Positions 43,213-52,094 are shown, counted from the stretch's first letter. The stretch: 64,000 nucleotides of DNA from Actinocrispum wychmicini (GCF_004345645.1 NZ_SLWS01000004.1:434001-498000); one strand, 5' to 3'. Notes: generated by a model not told the origin, from the letters alone. A program made the numbers and translations.

Positions 43213-43881
43213 ATGGCAGAGCCCGACGTCGCCGCGCCACGGTGGGAATCCCTGCGTGAACTGGTCCGGCGCCGGCGCCGATCCCTGGCCAGGCACACCG
43301 GCATCCAGTACTGGCTGCGCGTGCGCGGGTACTACATTCTCGCCGGGTTCGTCGCCCTGTTCGGGTTCAACTGGGTGTTCATCGGCGGACAGGTCGCCTA
43401 CAACGTCACCGTCCAGATCGACTCGCCATGGGACACCAGGATTCCCTTGTTGGCGTTGCCGCTCTCGCTGTCCGGCTGGCTGGTGGTGACCGGGTTCGCC
43501 GGTGCCGTGGCCGGATACGTGGTCACCGAGGTGACGGACAACCGGAACGTCAGGGCGTTGCGCGGGCGCTCGACCACGCGGCGGATCGGCCCCATCCCCC
43601 GGCTCGACCGCCTGCAGTACAGCAGGCACGGTTTCGAGATCCCGCACTACTTCGCGATCCGGTTCGTGCTGCGCCACGACGGCTCGTGGAAGATCGCCCA
43701 GGACCACTGGGAGATCATCGTCGAGAAGTTCCTGACCGCCAGGGAGGCCGACCGGACCAGGGGGTCGAAGCAGGCCATGTGGGAGGCCGTCCTCGAGGCG
43801 GCGTACGTCCTGGACGGGATGTCCGGCAGGTGCCCGAGATGCGGGCGTGACACGGACGAGGAGACCGGTACCGATGCCTGA
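43213..43881 (+). CDS. Two-helix membrane protein, partner of the PstS-like protein
   Basis: A 222-residue protein from the ATG at 43213 (GTG at 43147 would add 22 residues). Two transmembrane helices lie at about 40-60 and 85-115, followed by a basic cytoplasmic domain (RRIGPIPRLDRLQYSRHGFEIPHYFAIRFVL) and a C-terminal CPRCGRD. It resembles actinobacterial proteins I recall as DUF6313, but not firmly. It overlaps the downstream gene by eight bases, suggesting a functional pair. Confidence 0.65.
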   Translation: MAEPDVAAPRWESLRELVRRRRRSLARHTGIQYWLRVRGYYILAGFVALFGFNWVFIGGQVAYNVTVQIDSPWDTRIPLLALPLSLSGWLVVTGFAGAVAGYVVTEVTDNRNVRALRGRSTTRRIGPIPRLDRLQYSRHGFEIPHYFAIRFVLRHDGSWKIAQDHWEIIVEKFLTAREADRTRGSKQAMWEAVLEAAYVLDGMSGRCPRCGRDTDEETGTDA

Positions 43882-45670
43882 CCGGAAACCACAGAAGAGC
43901 GTCGAGGACGTCACCAAGGAGCTGTTCGAGGCGGCGTACCCCGATCAGGACGCCTCATGGGTCGGCGAACAGACGACACTGGCCCGGGACCGGATCAGCC
44001 GGGCGAAGAAGGAGCAGCCGTCGACGGCTGCGGGTGCCCGGCGACTGTCCGACGCGGTGGTCAACCACGCCGCCCCACGCGGGCGCAGGGGCTCGCGAGT
44101 CGCCGTGTGGCTTGGGCTGGCCTTGGTCGTGGTCGCGGGGACCGTCCTGGGAGTCACCGAACGGAAGTGGTTCGCCGAGGCCGCCATCAGCACGATCGGC
44201 GTCAGTGGCCTGCTGGCCGCGATCGCCGTGTCCGTCGTTGGCGCGGTCGTCACGTACGTGCGGTCCCGTCGTCTGCGCATCCTGTCCTGCCGCGTCCGGA
44301 TCGACGCTCCTTTCGGCGTGGACATCGGCGAATCCGTCCGGATGGAGGGCGAGCATGACACCGTGGCCGATCCTGGCGTGGTGGTGGTGCGCGTGAAGAA
44401 CACCGGAGGCACGCCGATCGACCCGGACGACTACGTGTCGCCGCTCGGACTGCGGTTCCCCGGCCGGACGGTGGTCTCCGTCGACGCCACCGAGTTCAAG
44501 CCCACCGAACTGCAACGGGTGATGGCCGGGCTGCCGGACTTCGCGATCGAACAGGACCGGGTGAGACTGCCCATGATCGCGCTCGACGTCGGCGACTCGT
44601 TCAAGCTGGTGATCGTGCTCTCCGGGACGAAGGCGGGGGAGAAGCACCGGGTCGAGGTCGACGGCGGCCTGCGGGACGGCCGGATCACCACGCGGGAGGG
44701 CAGGGAGCGGGTCCAGCCGGCCACCCTCGCCTGGAGCGGCCTGACAGCTCTCTGCGCCGGGGCGCTCGGAGTGGTGCTGCTGCTCAACAACGTCACTCCG
44801 TTCACCAGGCTCCCGGCCGGCCTGGCGTGCGTGCCCGGTTCCCTGACGGTGGAGGGTTCGAGCGCGTTCGGCCGGGCCGCGACGGAACTGGCGGGATCCT
44901 ACGGCGCGTACTGCCGTGGGTCGGCCATCAAGGTCGGGACGCCGGGCAGCCGGGAGGGCCTGGAGCGGCTGCTCGACGCCGGCCAGGACCTCCGGCAGCG
45001 CCTCGCGCTCTCCGACGGCAGGTTCAACGATCCGAAGTTCGCCTCGCTGGTGTCCGCGCCGCTCGCGATCGTCCCGTTCACGTTCGCGGTCAACGACAAG
45101 GTCCCGGTCGGCGCCCTGTCCCTCACCGACGCGCGGCGGATATTCACCGGGGCGGCCCGTGTGTGGAGCGACATCACTGGAGACCCGCGTGACACCGCGG
45201 AGATCCGCGTGGTGGTGCGGTCCTCCGCCTCCGGGACCAGGCAAACCCTGGAACGGTACGTTCTCGGCGCCGCCCAGGTCCAGTCCACTTCGGACACGTG
45301 CCGCACCCGCCTGCCCGGTGTCCCGGCCAAGCTGCCGATCGTCTGTGAGGAGGGCTCGACCGGGGACGTGATCGACCGGGTGGCCACCCTGGACGGCGCG
45401 ATCGGCTACGCGGACGTGTCCGATGTGGAGCAGTCCACCGGGGTGAAGAAGGTCGTTCTGGACCGGCTGGGCCCGACTCTCACCGACATCCGCGCGGGCT
45501 ATCCTTTTTGGACGGTCGAATACGTGTACAGCTCCGGCCCGCTCGAGCCGGGTTCGCTGCCCGAAGCGTTCCGGAACTACGTGCTCACTCCCGAAGGACG
45601 CAACACGATGGAGGGATTCCACTACTACGCCTGTGCCGGCGACGTCCAGGACCTCTGCGCGCACCGATGA
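43874..45670 (+). CDS. Membrane protein with C-terminal PstS-like substrate-binding domain
   Basis: A 598-residue protein. The cytoplasmic N-terminus of about 75 residues is followed by two helices (about 77-95 and 105-125), an Ig- or jelly-roll-like region (about 130-275), another helix (about 285-305) and a periplasmic-binding domain to the end. That domain has phosphate-binding-protein features: VEGSSAFGRAATELAG, SLTDARRIFTGAARVWSDITG and VVRSSASGTRQTLERYVLG. It is not linked to any pstCAB genes, so it is probably a sensor or adhesin-like binding protein, not an importer part. It is translationally coupled to the preceding gene. Confidence 0.75.
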   Translation: MPDRKPQKSVEDVTKELFEAAYPDQDASWVGEQTTLARDRISRAKKEQPSTAAGARRLSDAVVNHAAPRGRRGSRVAVWLGLALVVVAGTVLGVTERKWFAEAAISTIGVSGLLAAIAVSVVGAVVTYVRSRRLRILSCRVRIDAPFGVDIGESVRMEGEHDTVADPGVVVVRVKNTGGTPIDPDDYVSPLGLRFPGRTVVSVDATEFKPTELQRVMAGLPDFAIEQDRVRLPMIALDVGDSFKLVIVLSGTKAGEKHRVEVDGGLRDGRITTREGRERVQPATLAWSGLTALCAGALGVVLLLNNVTPFTRLPAGLACVPGSLTVEGSSAFGRAATELAGSYGAYCRGSAIKVGTPGSREGLERLLDAGQDLRQRLALSDGRFNDPKFASLVSAPLAIVPFTFAVNDKVPVGALSLTDARRIFTGAARVWSDITGDPRDTAEIRVVVRSSASGTRQTLERYVLGAAQVQSTSDTCRTRLPGVPAKLPIVCEEGSTGDVIDRVATLDGAIGYADVSDVEQSTGVKKVVLDRLGPTLTDIRAGYPFWTVEYVYSSGPLEPGSLPEAFRNYVLTPEGRNTMEGFHYYACAGDVQDLCAHR

Positions 45671-45685
45671 CCCGCCTGCCCGCGT

Positions 45686-46870
45686 TCAGCCGAAGGCGGA
45701 TCGGCGTTCGCGCACGGCTGCCACGACCTTGGCGACCTGGGCGTTGAACGCGTCAAGCTGCTCGGCTTCGGCGGCGCTCGCGACGAAGGCGCGTCGGTCG
45801 CAGGCTGTGCCCGCGCGCCATATCCGCTCGATCGCGCGTGTCGCGGTGATGTCCGTCAACGGGTCACCGGACACGAGGACCAGGTCCGCGCGTTGCCCGG
45901 CCGCGACACGTCCTCGGTCGGCCAGGCCGAACACTCGTGCCGGTTCGGTGGTGGCGGCCGCCAGGGCCCGCACCGGGCTGAGGCCGCACCGGACAAGGAG
46001 TTCCAGCTCGCGGTGCAGGCTCGCGCCGAACACGGTCCCCGGGTTCGGGGCGTCGGTGCCCGCCAGCACAGTGATCCCCGCGTCGGCCAGTCGCCGCACG
46101 TTGTCCTCGGCCCGCGAGTAGGGCGGCCCGAGGGTGTTCTCGATGGTGGCCAGCGTCGGACCGACCGCGATGCCGGCCTCGGCCATGCGGTCGACCAGGG
46201 CCTTGTCCAGCTCGGCGTCCGCGGGGACGTGGGCCACCACGTCGACGCCGGCGGACACGACCTCCTCGACACCAGCCACCGAGCTCACGTGAGCGACGAC
46301 GACCAGGCCGCGGGCGTGCGCGGCGGTGACCAGTGCCTTGATGGTCTCGAAGTCCAGCGACGGCCACAGGCCCCCGGTGCCGGCGAAGATCTTCAGATAG
46401 TCCGAGCCCGCCGCGATCCGGTCCGCGACGAACTGCTCGGCCTGGTCAGCGCCGGTCAACGTCGGGAACGGGGCGTACATCATCGACGGGTGCCCGCCGG
46501 GCGCGGTGGCACCGACCCCCGAGGACCGCACGTCGGCCACGTCCGGCCGGGAGCCGGCCTGCTCCTTGGCCCTGGCCACCAGGTCGGGTTTGCTGAACAT
46601 GTCGAGAACGGTGGTGACGCCGAAGGTCAACGACTGCGCCAGTGCGCCGGGAACGAGGTGCACGTGCGCGTCGATCAGACCCGGAAGCACCGTCCCGCCA
46701 CCCGCGTCGATCACTTCGTCGCCTTCTTGGGCGGCCGAGGCCGCCGAGCACTCGGTGATCAGCCCGTCAGCGAACCGGACCGAAGTCCAGTCCCGTGACC
46801 TCGTCCCGTCGAACACCTTCGCGTTCACGATCGTCGTCGCCGCGGCCGAACACTCTGGATGTCTCCTCAC
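45686..46870 (-). CDS. Metal-dependent amidohydrolase (imidazolonepropionase-like)
   Basis: A 394-residue amidohydrolase of the prolidase/imidazolonepropionase-like group. Metal residues are H69 and H71 in LIDAHVH, Lys in SDYLKIFAG, His in VVAHVSS and VVAHVPAD, and Asp in LAGTDAPNPG. The start is GTG at 46870. It diverges from a LysR regulator 100 bases away, the usual arrangement of a regulated hydrolase. The substrate cannot be predicted: members cleave cyclic amides, dipeptides and organophosphates. Confidence 0.9.
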   Translation of the reverse strand: MRRHPECSAAATTIVNAKVFDGTRSRDWTSVRFADGLITECSAASAAQEGDEVIDAGGGTVLPGLIDAHVHLVPGALAQSLTFGVTTVLDMFSKPDLVARAKEQAGSRPDVADVRSSGVGATAPGGHPSMMYAPFPTLTGADQAEQFVADRIAAGSDYLKIFAGTGGLWPSLDFETIKALVTAAHARGLVVVAHVSSVAGVEEVVSAGVDVVAHVPADAELDKALVDRMAEAGIAVGPTLATIENTLGPPYSRAEDNVRRLADAGITVLAGTDAPNPGTVFGASLHRELELLVRCGLSPVRALAAATTEPARVFGLADRGRVAAGQRADLVLVSGDPLTDITATRAIERIWRAGTACDRRAFVASAAEAEQLDAFNAQVAKVVAAVRERRSAFG

Positions 46871-46884
46871 ACGCTCTATTCCAG

Positions 46885-46897
46885 CCGGTCTGACCGG
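46885..46897. promoter_or_regulatory. Palindrome in the amidohydrolase/LysR divergent promoter
   Basis: CCGGTCTGACCGG is a perfect 13-base palindrome 15 bases upstream of the amidohydrolase start. Its position suits control of the amidohydrolase by the divergent LysR-type regulator, although a T-N11-A LysR box is not obvious. Confidence 0.4.
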
Positions 46898-46970
46898 GGT
46901 CGATCAATGACCAACCCGGCCATGGAACAATCACCGAACGGAATCGATCGAGGCGCGGAGGGCGGGGGCG

Positions 46971-47837
46971 ATGGAGGTCCGGCAGTTGCGCTGTTTCGTC
47001 GCTGTCGCCGAGTGTGAACACTTCGGCCGGGCCGCGGAGGCACTGAACATCGTTCAATCCGCGGTCAGCAAGCAGGTGGCGCGGCTGGAACGCGAACTCG
47101 GACTGACCTTGTTCGACCGGTCCCACCGTCGGGCCCGGCTCACCCCGGATGGTCAGGCATTCCTTGTCCACGCGCGCCGCGCACTACGCGGCATCGACCG
47201 TGCCGCCGCTGCCGCCGTCGAAATCGCCGCCGGCACCACCGGTGTCCTGCGTATCGGCAGCAGCGTCGTCTTCAGCCCCCGTATCGAAGCTGCTCTTGCC
47301 GCCGTCCGCGCCGCCCACCCCGGCATCACGCTCCAGGTGACAAGCTCCGCCTCGACGACCGGTCAGCTCGCCGCCCTCGCCGCTGACGACCTCGACGCCG
47401 CGTTCGTGGCAGCGCCACCGGACACCCCGGGCGTGCGGGTCCATCACCTCTGGGACGAGCCACTACTCCTGGCGGTTCCCGCCGCGTACGCCCGCACCGC
47501 CAGCAACCTCGCCACGCTCGCTGACCTCCCCCTGGCCCGGTCCGCCCACGCGGACAACCCCGGCACCTACGACCTGATGACGGCCGCCTGCCAAGCGGCC
47601 GGGTTCACCCCCCGCGTGGGGCCGACACTGACCCGGGTCCAGGACCTCCTTGCCGGCCCCGTCGCCTCCGGAGCGTGCTGGACCCTGCTCCCCGCCGGCC
47701 TCGTCTCGAAGGACTCGACCGCCGTCGCCCTCGTCCAGCCCGACCCACCGATCCGCGTCCCCGCCGCACTCGCACTGCCCGCCACCCCCCGCGCCTGCGC
47801 GCTGAGCCTGCTCACCGCTGCTCTGGCTGGGTCTTGA
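46971..47837 (+). CDS. LysR family transcriptional regulator
   Basis: A 288-residue LysR protein: the N-terminal HTH MEVRQLRCFVAVAECEHFGRAAEALNIVQSAVSKQVARLERELG is canonical, and the periplasmic-binding-like effector domain starts near residue 90 (GVLRIGSSVVFSPRIEAALAAVR). It probably controls the divergent amidohydrolase. Its 3' end overlaps the convergent DUF998 gene by 26 bases, with no terminator between. Confidence 0.93.
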   Translation: MEVRQLRCFVAVAECEHFGRAAEALNIVQSAVSKQVARLERELGLTLFDRSHRRARLTPDGQAFLVHARRALRGIDRAAAAAVEIAAGTTGVLRIGSSVVFSPRIEAALAAVRAAHPGITLQVTSSASTTGQLAALAADDLDAAFVAAPPDTPGVRVHHLWDEPLLLAVPAAYARTASNLATLADLPLARSAHADNPGTYDLMTAACQAAGFTPRVGPTLTRVQDLLAGPVASGACWTLLPAGLVSKDSTAVALVQPDPPIRVPAALALPATPRACALSLLTAALAGS

Positions 47838-48495
47838 GCAGGTGGACGGCCAGGAGGGTGAGCCAGGTCCAGCCGATGGTGATGGTGAGTCGTTGGAGTA
47901 GTCCGCCGATGTCGACCAGGCCGGGGGTTTGGCCGAAGCCTTGGCTGGTCAGGACGAATGCGATCGCGAACAACACCGCGGTGGCCGCGGAGTAGATGGC
48001 CCAGCGGGGTTGCCGCCAGCCGGCGAAGCGGCGGGCGAAGACCAGGCAGGCGACCGGCCAGCCCAGGAAGGTGGGTACCGAGAACAGGTCGTGCAGCGCA
48101 CCGTGCCAGCTGTAGGGAGATGCTCCGGGGGTGCCGGGTGGGTAACCGCTGACCGGGTCGCTGATGAAGATGCCGGCGCCGATCAGCCCGATGGCGGCGG
48201 CGCCGATCAGCAACGGTCCCCAGGTGGAGGGTCGGTGGCGGGCTCGCAGTGTTCGGCGTAAGCCCAGGGCGAAGCAGAGCATCAGCGATCCGCCGACGAT
48301 GAAGTTGGCCACCTGGGTGATGCCGATGGTGCCGCCGAGTTCGAGGGTGCTGACTGGATGGCGCAGCGGGTGGTAGTCGGCGCGGGTGGCGCCTTCGAGG
48401 AGGAAGGCGGTGACGAACAGCGGTCCGGCGACCACCCCGCAGCGCAGCAGGCGGGTTGTCCATGTCCGGGACGCGGTGTCGACGGGCGTGGTCAT
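47812..48495 (-). CDS. DUF998 family membrane protein
   Basis: A 227-residue integral membrane protein with about six helices and DUF998 hallmarks: DYHPLRHPVSTLELG in the first loop, FISDPVSGYPPGTP, and HGALHDLFSVPTFLGWPVACLVFARRF. The function of the family is unknown. It overlaps the Clp-N gene by four bases and forms the last gene of a three-gene operon. Confidence 0.9.
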   Translation of the reverse strand: MTTPVDTASRTWTTRLLRCGVVAGPLFVTAFLLEGATRADYHPLRHPVSTLELGGTIGITQVANFIVGGSLMLCFALGLRRTLRARHRPSTWGPLLIGAAAIGLIGAGIFISDPVSGYPPGTPGASPYSWHGALHDLFSVPTFLGWPVACLVFARRFAGWRQPRWAIYSAATAVLFAIAFVLTSQGFGQTPGLVDIGGLLQRLTITIGWTWLTLLAVHLLKTQPEQR

Positions 48496-48959
48496 GGCTG
48501 GTCCAGTCGGTTGCGCACGGCATCCAGGTCGATGTCCAGCTGTGCCAGCAGATCGGCGGCGGGATCGGGCTGGTGGCCGGCCAGCAGGGCCAGCAGCAGG
48601 TGCTCGGCGGTGGGATGGCGGGCTTTGCTGCGTGGGGTCGGCTTGATGGCGTGCAGCAGCACGGCTCGGGCGGCGGAGGTCAGCGGTGGGCGTTTGCCGG
48701 ACGCGATGTGGCCGGTGAAAGGGAGGTCGCCGACGTCGATGCCGATCGCGACCAGCGCCGCCCGGTCGAGGGCGTCCAAGCCGGTCCGCGCGGCGTCGAG
48801 GTCGACGCCGAGCGCCTGGATCGCGGCTGAGTCGCGTTCGTGCAGCAGGCCCAGCAACAGGTGTTCGGTGCCCAGGCGGCGATCGCCGCGTCGCCGGGCC
48901 TCCGCCATGGCGGCCAGGACCACCCGGGTTCGGACGGAGTTGCTGAGTTGTTTACCCAT
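48492..48959 (-). CDS. Clp N-terminal (Clp-R) repeat protein
   Basis: A 155-residue protein made of two Clp-N repeats (GTEHLLLGLLHERDSAAIQALGVD and PTAEHLLLALLAGHQPDPAADLLAQLDID) with no ATPase domain. In ClpA/ClpC these repeats receive adaptors and substrates. Stand-alone copies are thought to act as adaptors or sensors. The gene overlaps the HTH gene by eight bases and the DUF998 gene by four. Confidence 0.9.
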   Translation of the reverse strand: MGKQLSNSVRTRVVLAAMAEARRRGDRRLGTEHLLLGLLHERDSAAIQALGVDLDAARTGLDALDRAALVAIGIDVGDLPFTGHIASGKRPPLTSAARAVLLHAIKPTPRSKARHPTAEHLLLALLAGHQPDPAADLLAQLDIDLDAVRNRLDQP

Positions 48960-49170
48960 GGCCGTGCTCCTTGCCGTATTTGGCGTGCACCGATTGCCGT
49001 GACACGCCTAGTGCGTCGCCGATCTGCTCCCAGGACCAGCCCTGCTGTCGCGCGCGGGCGACCGCGGCCGCCTCGACCTGTTCGGCCAGCCGGTGCAGGG
49101 CGCCCACGGCTCGTAACCCGACCGCGGGGTCGGTCGACCGGATCCGCTGGGTGAGTTCGTCCGTGTCCAT
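48952..49170 (-). CDS. Small helix-turn-helix regulator
   Basis: A 72-residue protein. The C-terminal half is an HTH of the sigma-70 region 4 type (ARQQGWSWEQIGDALGVSRQSVHAKY); the N-terminal half (LTQRIRSTDPAVGLRAVGALHRLAEQVEAAAVARA) is an amphipathic helix that probably dimerises. It starts the operon with the Clp-N and DUF998 genes. The message appears leaderless, and two palindromes overlap its promoter, so autorepression is likely. Confidence 0.88.
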   Translation of the reverse strand: MDTDELTQRIRSTDPAVGLRAVGALHRLAEQVEAAAVARARQQGWSWEQIGDALGVSRQSVHAKYGKEHGHG

Positions 49171-49172
49171 GG

Positions 49173-49216
49173 TGTCAGTCTAGCCTGACACTCGATCATG
49201 TCAACTCAGCTTGACG
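49173..49216 (-). promoter_or_regulatory. Leaderless promoter with two overlapping operators
   Basis: Two related 18-base elements lie 26 bases apart: TGTCAGTCTAGCCTGACA (49173-49190) and TGTCAACTCAGCTTGACG (49199-49216). Read on the minus strand they contain the -35 box TTGACA (49204-49199) and the -10 box TAGACT (49182-49177), 16 bases apart, with only six bases to the ATG of the HTH gene. Binding at either site would block RNA polymerase. This is one of the clearest operators in the window. Confidence 0.8.
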
Positions 49217-49239
49217 ACCACGACCTGCACTGTTGAGTT

Positions 49240-49274
49240 GGATGGGGCACCGGACTTCGTCCGGTGTCCCATCC
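49240..49274 (-). terminator. Hairpin terminator of the secreted hydrolase gene
   Basis: Positions 49240-49255 and 49259-49274 form a 16-pair stem (GGATGGGGCACCGGAC against GTCCGGTGTCCCATCC) with one G-U pair and a three-base loop. It lies eight bases after the stop of the minus-strand alpha/beta hydrolase. Confidence 0.85.
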
Positions 49275-49281
49275 TTGGCAA

Positions 49282-51054
49282 TCAGGTTGTGGTGGGCGGG
49301 CACACGGTGAACGGGTGTCCGTCTGTCGATCCGGTCACGGTGGTCTTGTCCTGGGCCTGGAACGGGCGCCAGGACAGGTGCAGTTTCGGTCCGCTGTCGA
49401 GGGTGAGGTCGGCCTCAGCGGTGCCGTTCACGAGGCGGATGTCACCGGACACCGCGATGTCGTCGACATAGCGGACGCTGGTGAGGTGCAGGACTCCGTT
49501 GGCGTCGCCGGTGAACGTTCCCCCGCGCAGACCCGGCAGTTGTGGGCCTGGTCCGAGGCCGCTGGGGCCGACCTGGCCGAGGAGGTCGGAGGCGGTCATG
49601 AACGCGGCGGCCAGGCCGGGCACCCGCGTGGCCGGCAGTTCGGCACTGGTCCGGGGGAAGTGGCCCATCGCCCGGTAGGTCTCCGCGGTACAGGTGGCGT
49701 GGACCGGTTTGGCCGGCTCGACGAGGAAGGACCGGACCAGTTCCGCCGCGCAGGCGGGGTTGCCGGACATCGACGCCGCGTGCCCGCCGAAGGGCACCAG
49801 CACCGACTGGCCGTGCGGGAACCGCTTGGCCAGTGGCACGACATTGCCGCCGAACATGGGTTCCGTGGTTCCGCCGAGGGTCAACGCCGGCACGTCCGGG
49901 TACGCCGCGCCAGCCGGTACGGGCGGTGCTTGGCGGGGCAGTGGCCAGTTGAGACAGAAATCCTCGTTGTTGCCACCGACTTCGGCGGCGGCGATGGGCC
50001 GCTGCGGATACCGGTCGCGGTAGTCGGCGAGTTGCCTGGCTCGTACGTCAGGTGACGCGTCGCGGTCGTAGGGCAGCGCGTCATCGTTGCACTGGTACGT
50101 CAGGACGGCGGTGTTGGTGCGGAAGAACTCGTCGCGGCCTCCCCGGTCCGTGTTGATGTACGCGGCCAGCCTGTGCAGCGGGACCTGATCTCCGTCGATG
50201 TAGTCGGCGACCGCGGCCACGGCTTCGCGACCACGCCCCGCCACGGCCTGTGTCCGCAACAATATGTCCACAGTAGACATGGAGATCTTCGGATCGGGAT
50301 GGGCGCGCAGTGTCCGTACGAGGTCGAAGATCTCCGCGGCGGGCCGTGGATGCTCCCGGCGGCACGCCTGGGAAGCCTGGCAGGGCGTGCCGACGGTGTT
50401 CAAGGCGTTGCGCAGGAAGTCCTGGTAGGTGGTGTCGATGAGGTGGCCGCTGCGATCGGACATGAGCGGGCTGTCCGCCACGACCGCGGACGTGTGTGCC
50501 GGGAACCGCGTTGCATAGGCCACGGCGTCAACGGTTCCGTACGAATCCCCGTAGACCGCGAGGGATGGCACGCCCAAGGCGCGCCGTACCGCGTCAACGT
50601 CGGCCACTCGCTGATCGGTGCTGAAGAACTGGGCGCGTGGTCCGAGTTGGTTCGCACAGGCCCGCACGGTGTCGGGTTTCTCGATCTGCAGGTCCGGGCA
50701 CCGCAACGGGCTCGACGCGCCGAAGCCCCGGCGTTCCACGATCAGCAGGTCGTGGTCGGCCAGTACCGGCCCCAGTGCGTCGGTGAACGCCCGGTCGGAA
50801 CGGGCCACTGGCTGGGGCCCGCCGTCCAGCCCGGCGATCACGCCGGCCGACGGCCTGGTCTGATCGGTGTGGGGTAACCACGTGAACGGGACAGTGATGC
50901 GTTCCGACCCTGGATCGTCCCAGTTGAGCGGAACCTGAATCGCTGCGTCGCAGCGTTGCGTCGCCCGCGCGCACGGGTGGGTGTCCTCAGCGGTCGCGGG
51001 AGCCGCGACCGCGAGGACACCGATCGCGGTGAGCGCGATGATGTTTCTGATCAT
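49282..51054 (-). CDS. Secreted alpha/beta hydrolase, TAP-like peptidase family
   Basis: A 590-residue secreted hydrolase. A Sec signal (IRNIIALTAIGVLAVAAPATA) is followed by the fold of Streptomyces tripeptidyl-aminopeptidase-like enzymes: IVERRGFGASSPLRCPD, nucleophile elbow GDSYGT, and the C-terminal His in PFGGHAAS. A TAP-like lid and a beta-rich tail (ending SWRPFQAQDKTTVTGS) follow. It is likely an extracellular peptidase or esterase. The ATG at 51054 is chosen because the signal starts there. Confidence 0.85.
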   Translation of the reverse strand: MIRNIIALTAIGVLAVAAPATAEDTHPCARATQRCDAAIQVPLNWDDPGSERITVPFTWLPHTDQTRPSAGVIAGLDGGPQPVARSDRAFTDALGPVLADHDLLIVERRGFGASSPLRCPDLQIEKPDTVRACANQLGPRAQFFSTDQRVADVDAVRRALGVPSLAVYGDSYGTVDAVAYATRFPAHTSAVVADSPLMSDRSGHLIDTTYQDFLRNALNTVGTPCQASQACRREHPRPAAEIFDLVRTLRAHPDPKISMSTVDILLRTQAVAGRGREAVAAVADYIDGDQVPLHRLAAYINTDRGGRDEFFRTNTAVLTYQCNDDALPYDRDASPDVRARQLADYRDRYPQRPIAAAEVGGNNEDFCLNWPLPRQAPPVPAGAAYPDVPALTLGGTTEPMFGGNVVPLAKRFPHGQSVLVPFGGHAASMSGNPACAAELVRSFLVEPAKPVHATCTAETYRAMGHFPRTSAELPATRVPGLAAAFMTASDLLGQVGPSGLGPGPQLPGLRGGTFTGDANGVLHLTSVRYVDDIAVSGDIRLVNGTAEADLTLDSGPKLHLSWRPFQAQDKTTVTGSTDGHPFTVCPPTTT

Positions 51055-51170
51055 GCCTGTTGACGCTGTCAAGCACAGGTTCCCGGTACATCCGGTTGAT
51101 CCCGGAGACCCACCCTGGCCTCGGAGTCAACCCCGGTCAGTCCACATCTACCCCCGGCGGTTGATGCCTG

Positions 51171-51992
51171 TCACTGTTGGCGGGTCTGGCAGGCCGCTGT
51201 TCGGATCAGGCGGGCGACGTCGTTGGGGTGACTCACGGGCAGGGCGTGGCCGCCGCGGATCTTGACGGTCTGCACGGCATGTGCGCGTTTGGCCATGTCG
51301 GCTTCGGCGGCGGGGTTGATGGCGTGGTCCTCGGTCGCGGTGAGGAACCAGCTGGGCAGCTTCTTCCAGGCGGGCTCGCCGGAGGGGCGGTCGCCGGCCG
51401 GCGCGTTGAGCGGGCGCTGGACGGCCGCCATCACCGCCGCCCGGTCGGCCGGGACGTCCTGGGCGAAGACGTCGCGGAACTTGGCGGGGTCGATGTACAG
51501 GTCCACGGTGCCGTCGGGGTACAGCTGGGGGACGATGCTGGTCCTGATCGGGGTGTCCGGGTAGCGCTTGTTGATGTCGCCGGTGCTTTCGCCGTTGTCC
51601 GGGGCGAAAGCGGCCACGTACACCAGGCCCTTGACGTTGGGGGCTTCGCGGGCGGCGTTGGTGATCACCGCGCCGCCGTAGGAGTGGCCGACCATGATCA
51701 CCGGGCCCTTGATGTTCCGCGTGATCCCGGCGATGTAGGCGGCGTCCGTGGTGAGGTCACGCAGCGGGTTGGGCGGCGCGACAACGGGATAGCCGGCGTG
51801 CTGGAGGTTCGTGATGACCCCGCTCCAGCTGCTTGCGTCGGTGAACGCGCCGTGTACCAGCAAGATGGTCGGCTTCGGCCCGGCGAAATCCTGTCCGGCG
51901 GTGGCGGAGCCGGAAAGTAGGGTGGCGCCGGCCATCGCCGTTATCGCCAGCGTGGTTCCGACAATGCCGCGGCGGGGGACATTTGCTTTCAT
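51171..51992 (-). CDS. Secreted alpha/beta hydrolase
   Basis: A 273-residue hydrolase with a signal peptide (GIVGTTLAITAMAGATLLSGSATA). The oxyanion segment is LLVHGAFTDASSWSG, the nucleophile elbow is GHSYGG, the acid is in LTATEDHAINP and the His is in RGGHALPVSHP. It resembles the MhpC/pyrethroid-hydrolase-like esterase group common in actinomycetes. The ATG at 51992 is used since the signal begins there; no good ribosome site is visible. It diverges from a histidine kinase. Confidence 0.88.
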   Translation of the reverse strand: MKANVPRRGIVGTTLAITAMAGATLLSGSATAGQDFAGPKPTILLVHGAFTDASSWSGVITNLQHAGYPVVAPPNPLRDLTTDAAYIAGITRNIKGPVIMVGHSYGGAVITNAAREAPNVKGLVYVAAFAPDNGESTGDINKRYPDTPIRTSIVPQLYPDGTVDLYIDPAKFRDVFAQDVPADRAAVMAAVQRPLNAPAGDRPSGEPAWKKLPSWFLTATEDHAINPAAEADMAKRAHAVQTVKIRGGHALPVSHPNDVARLIRTAACQTRQQ

Positions 51993-52061
51993 GACGGCCA
52001 CGCTATGAGCGGACGGAAGCAGGATTGATCGGCCATTGTGCGACGCCGTCCTACGACGAAA

Positions 52062-52094
52062 GTCGAGGGTGGCGGTCGTCGATCGTCGAGGGTG
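52062..52094. promoter_or_regulatory. Direct repeats upstream of the second two-component system
   Basis: GTCGAGGGTG occurs at 52062-52071 and 52085-52094, 23 bases apart. TACGAT at 52113-52118 is a good -10 seven bases before the ATG of the kinase, so its mRNA may be leaderless. The repeats sit where an activator would bind. Confidence 0.4.
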
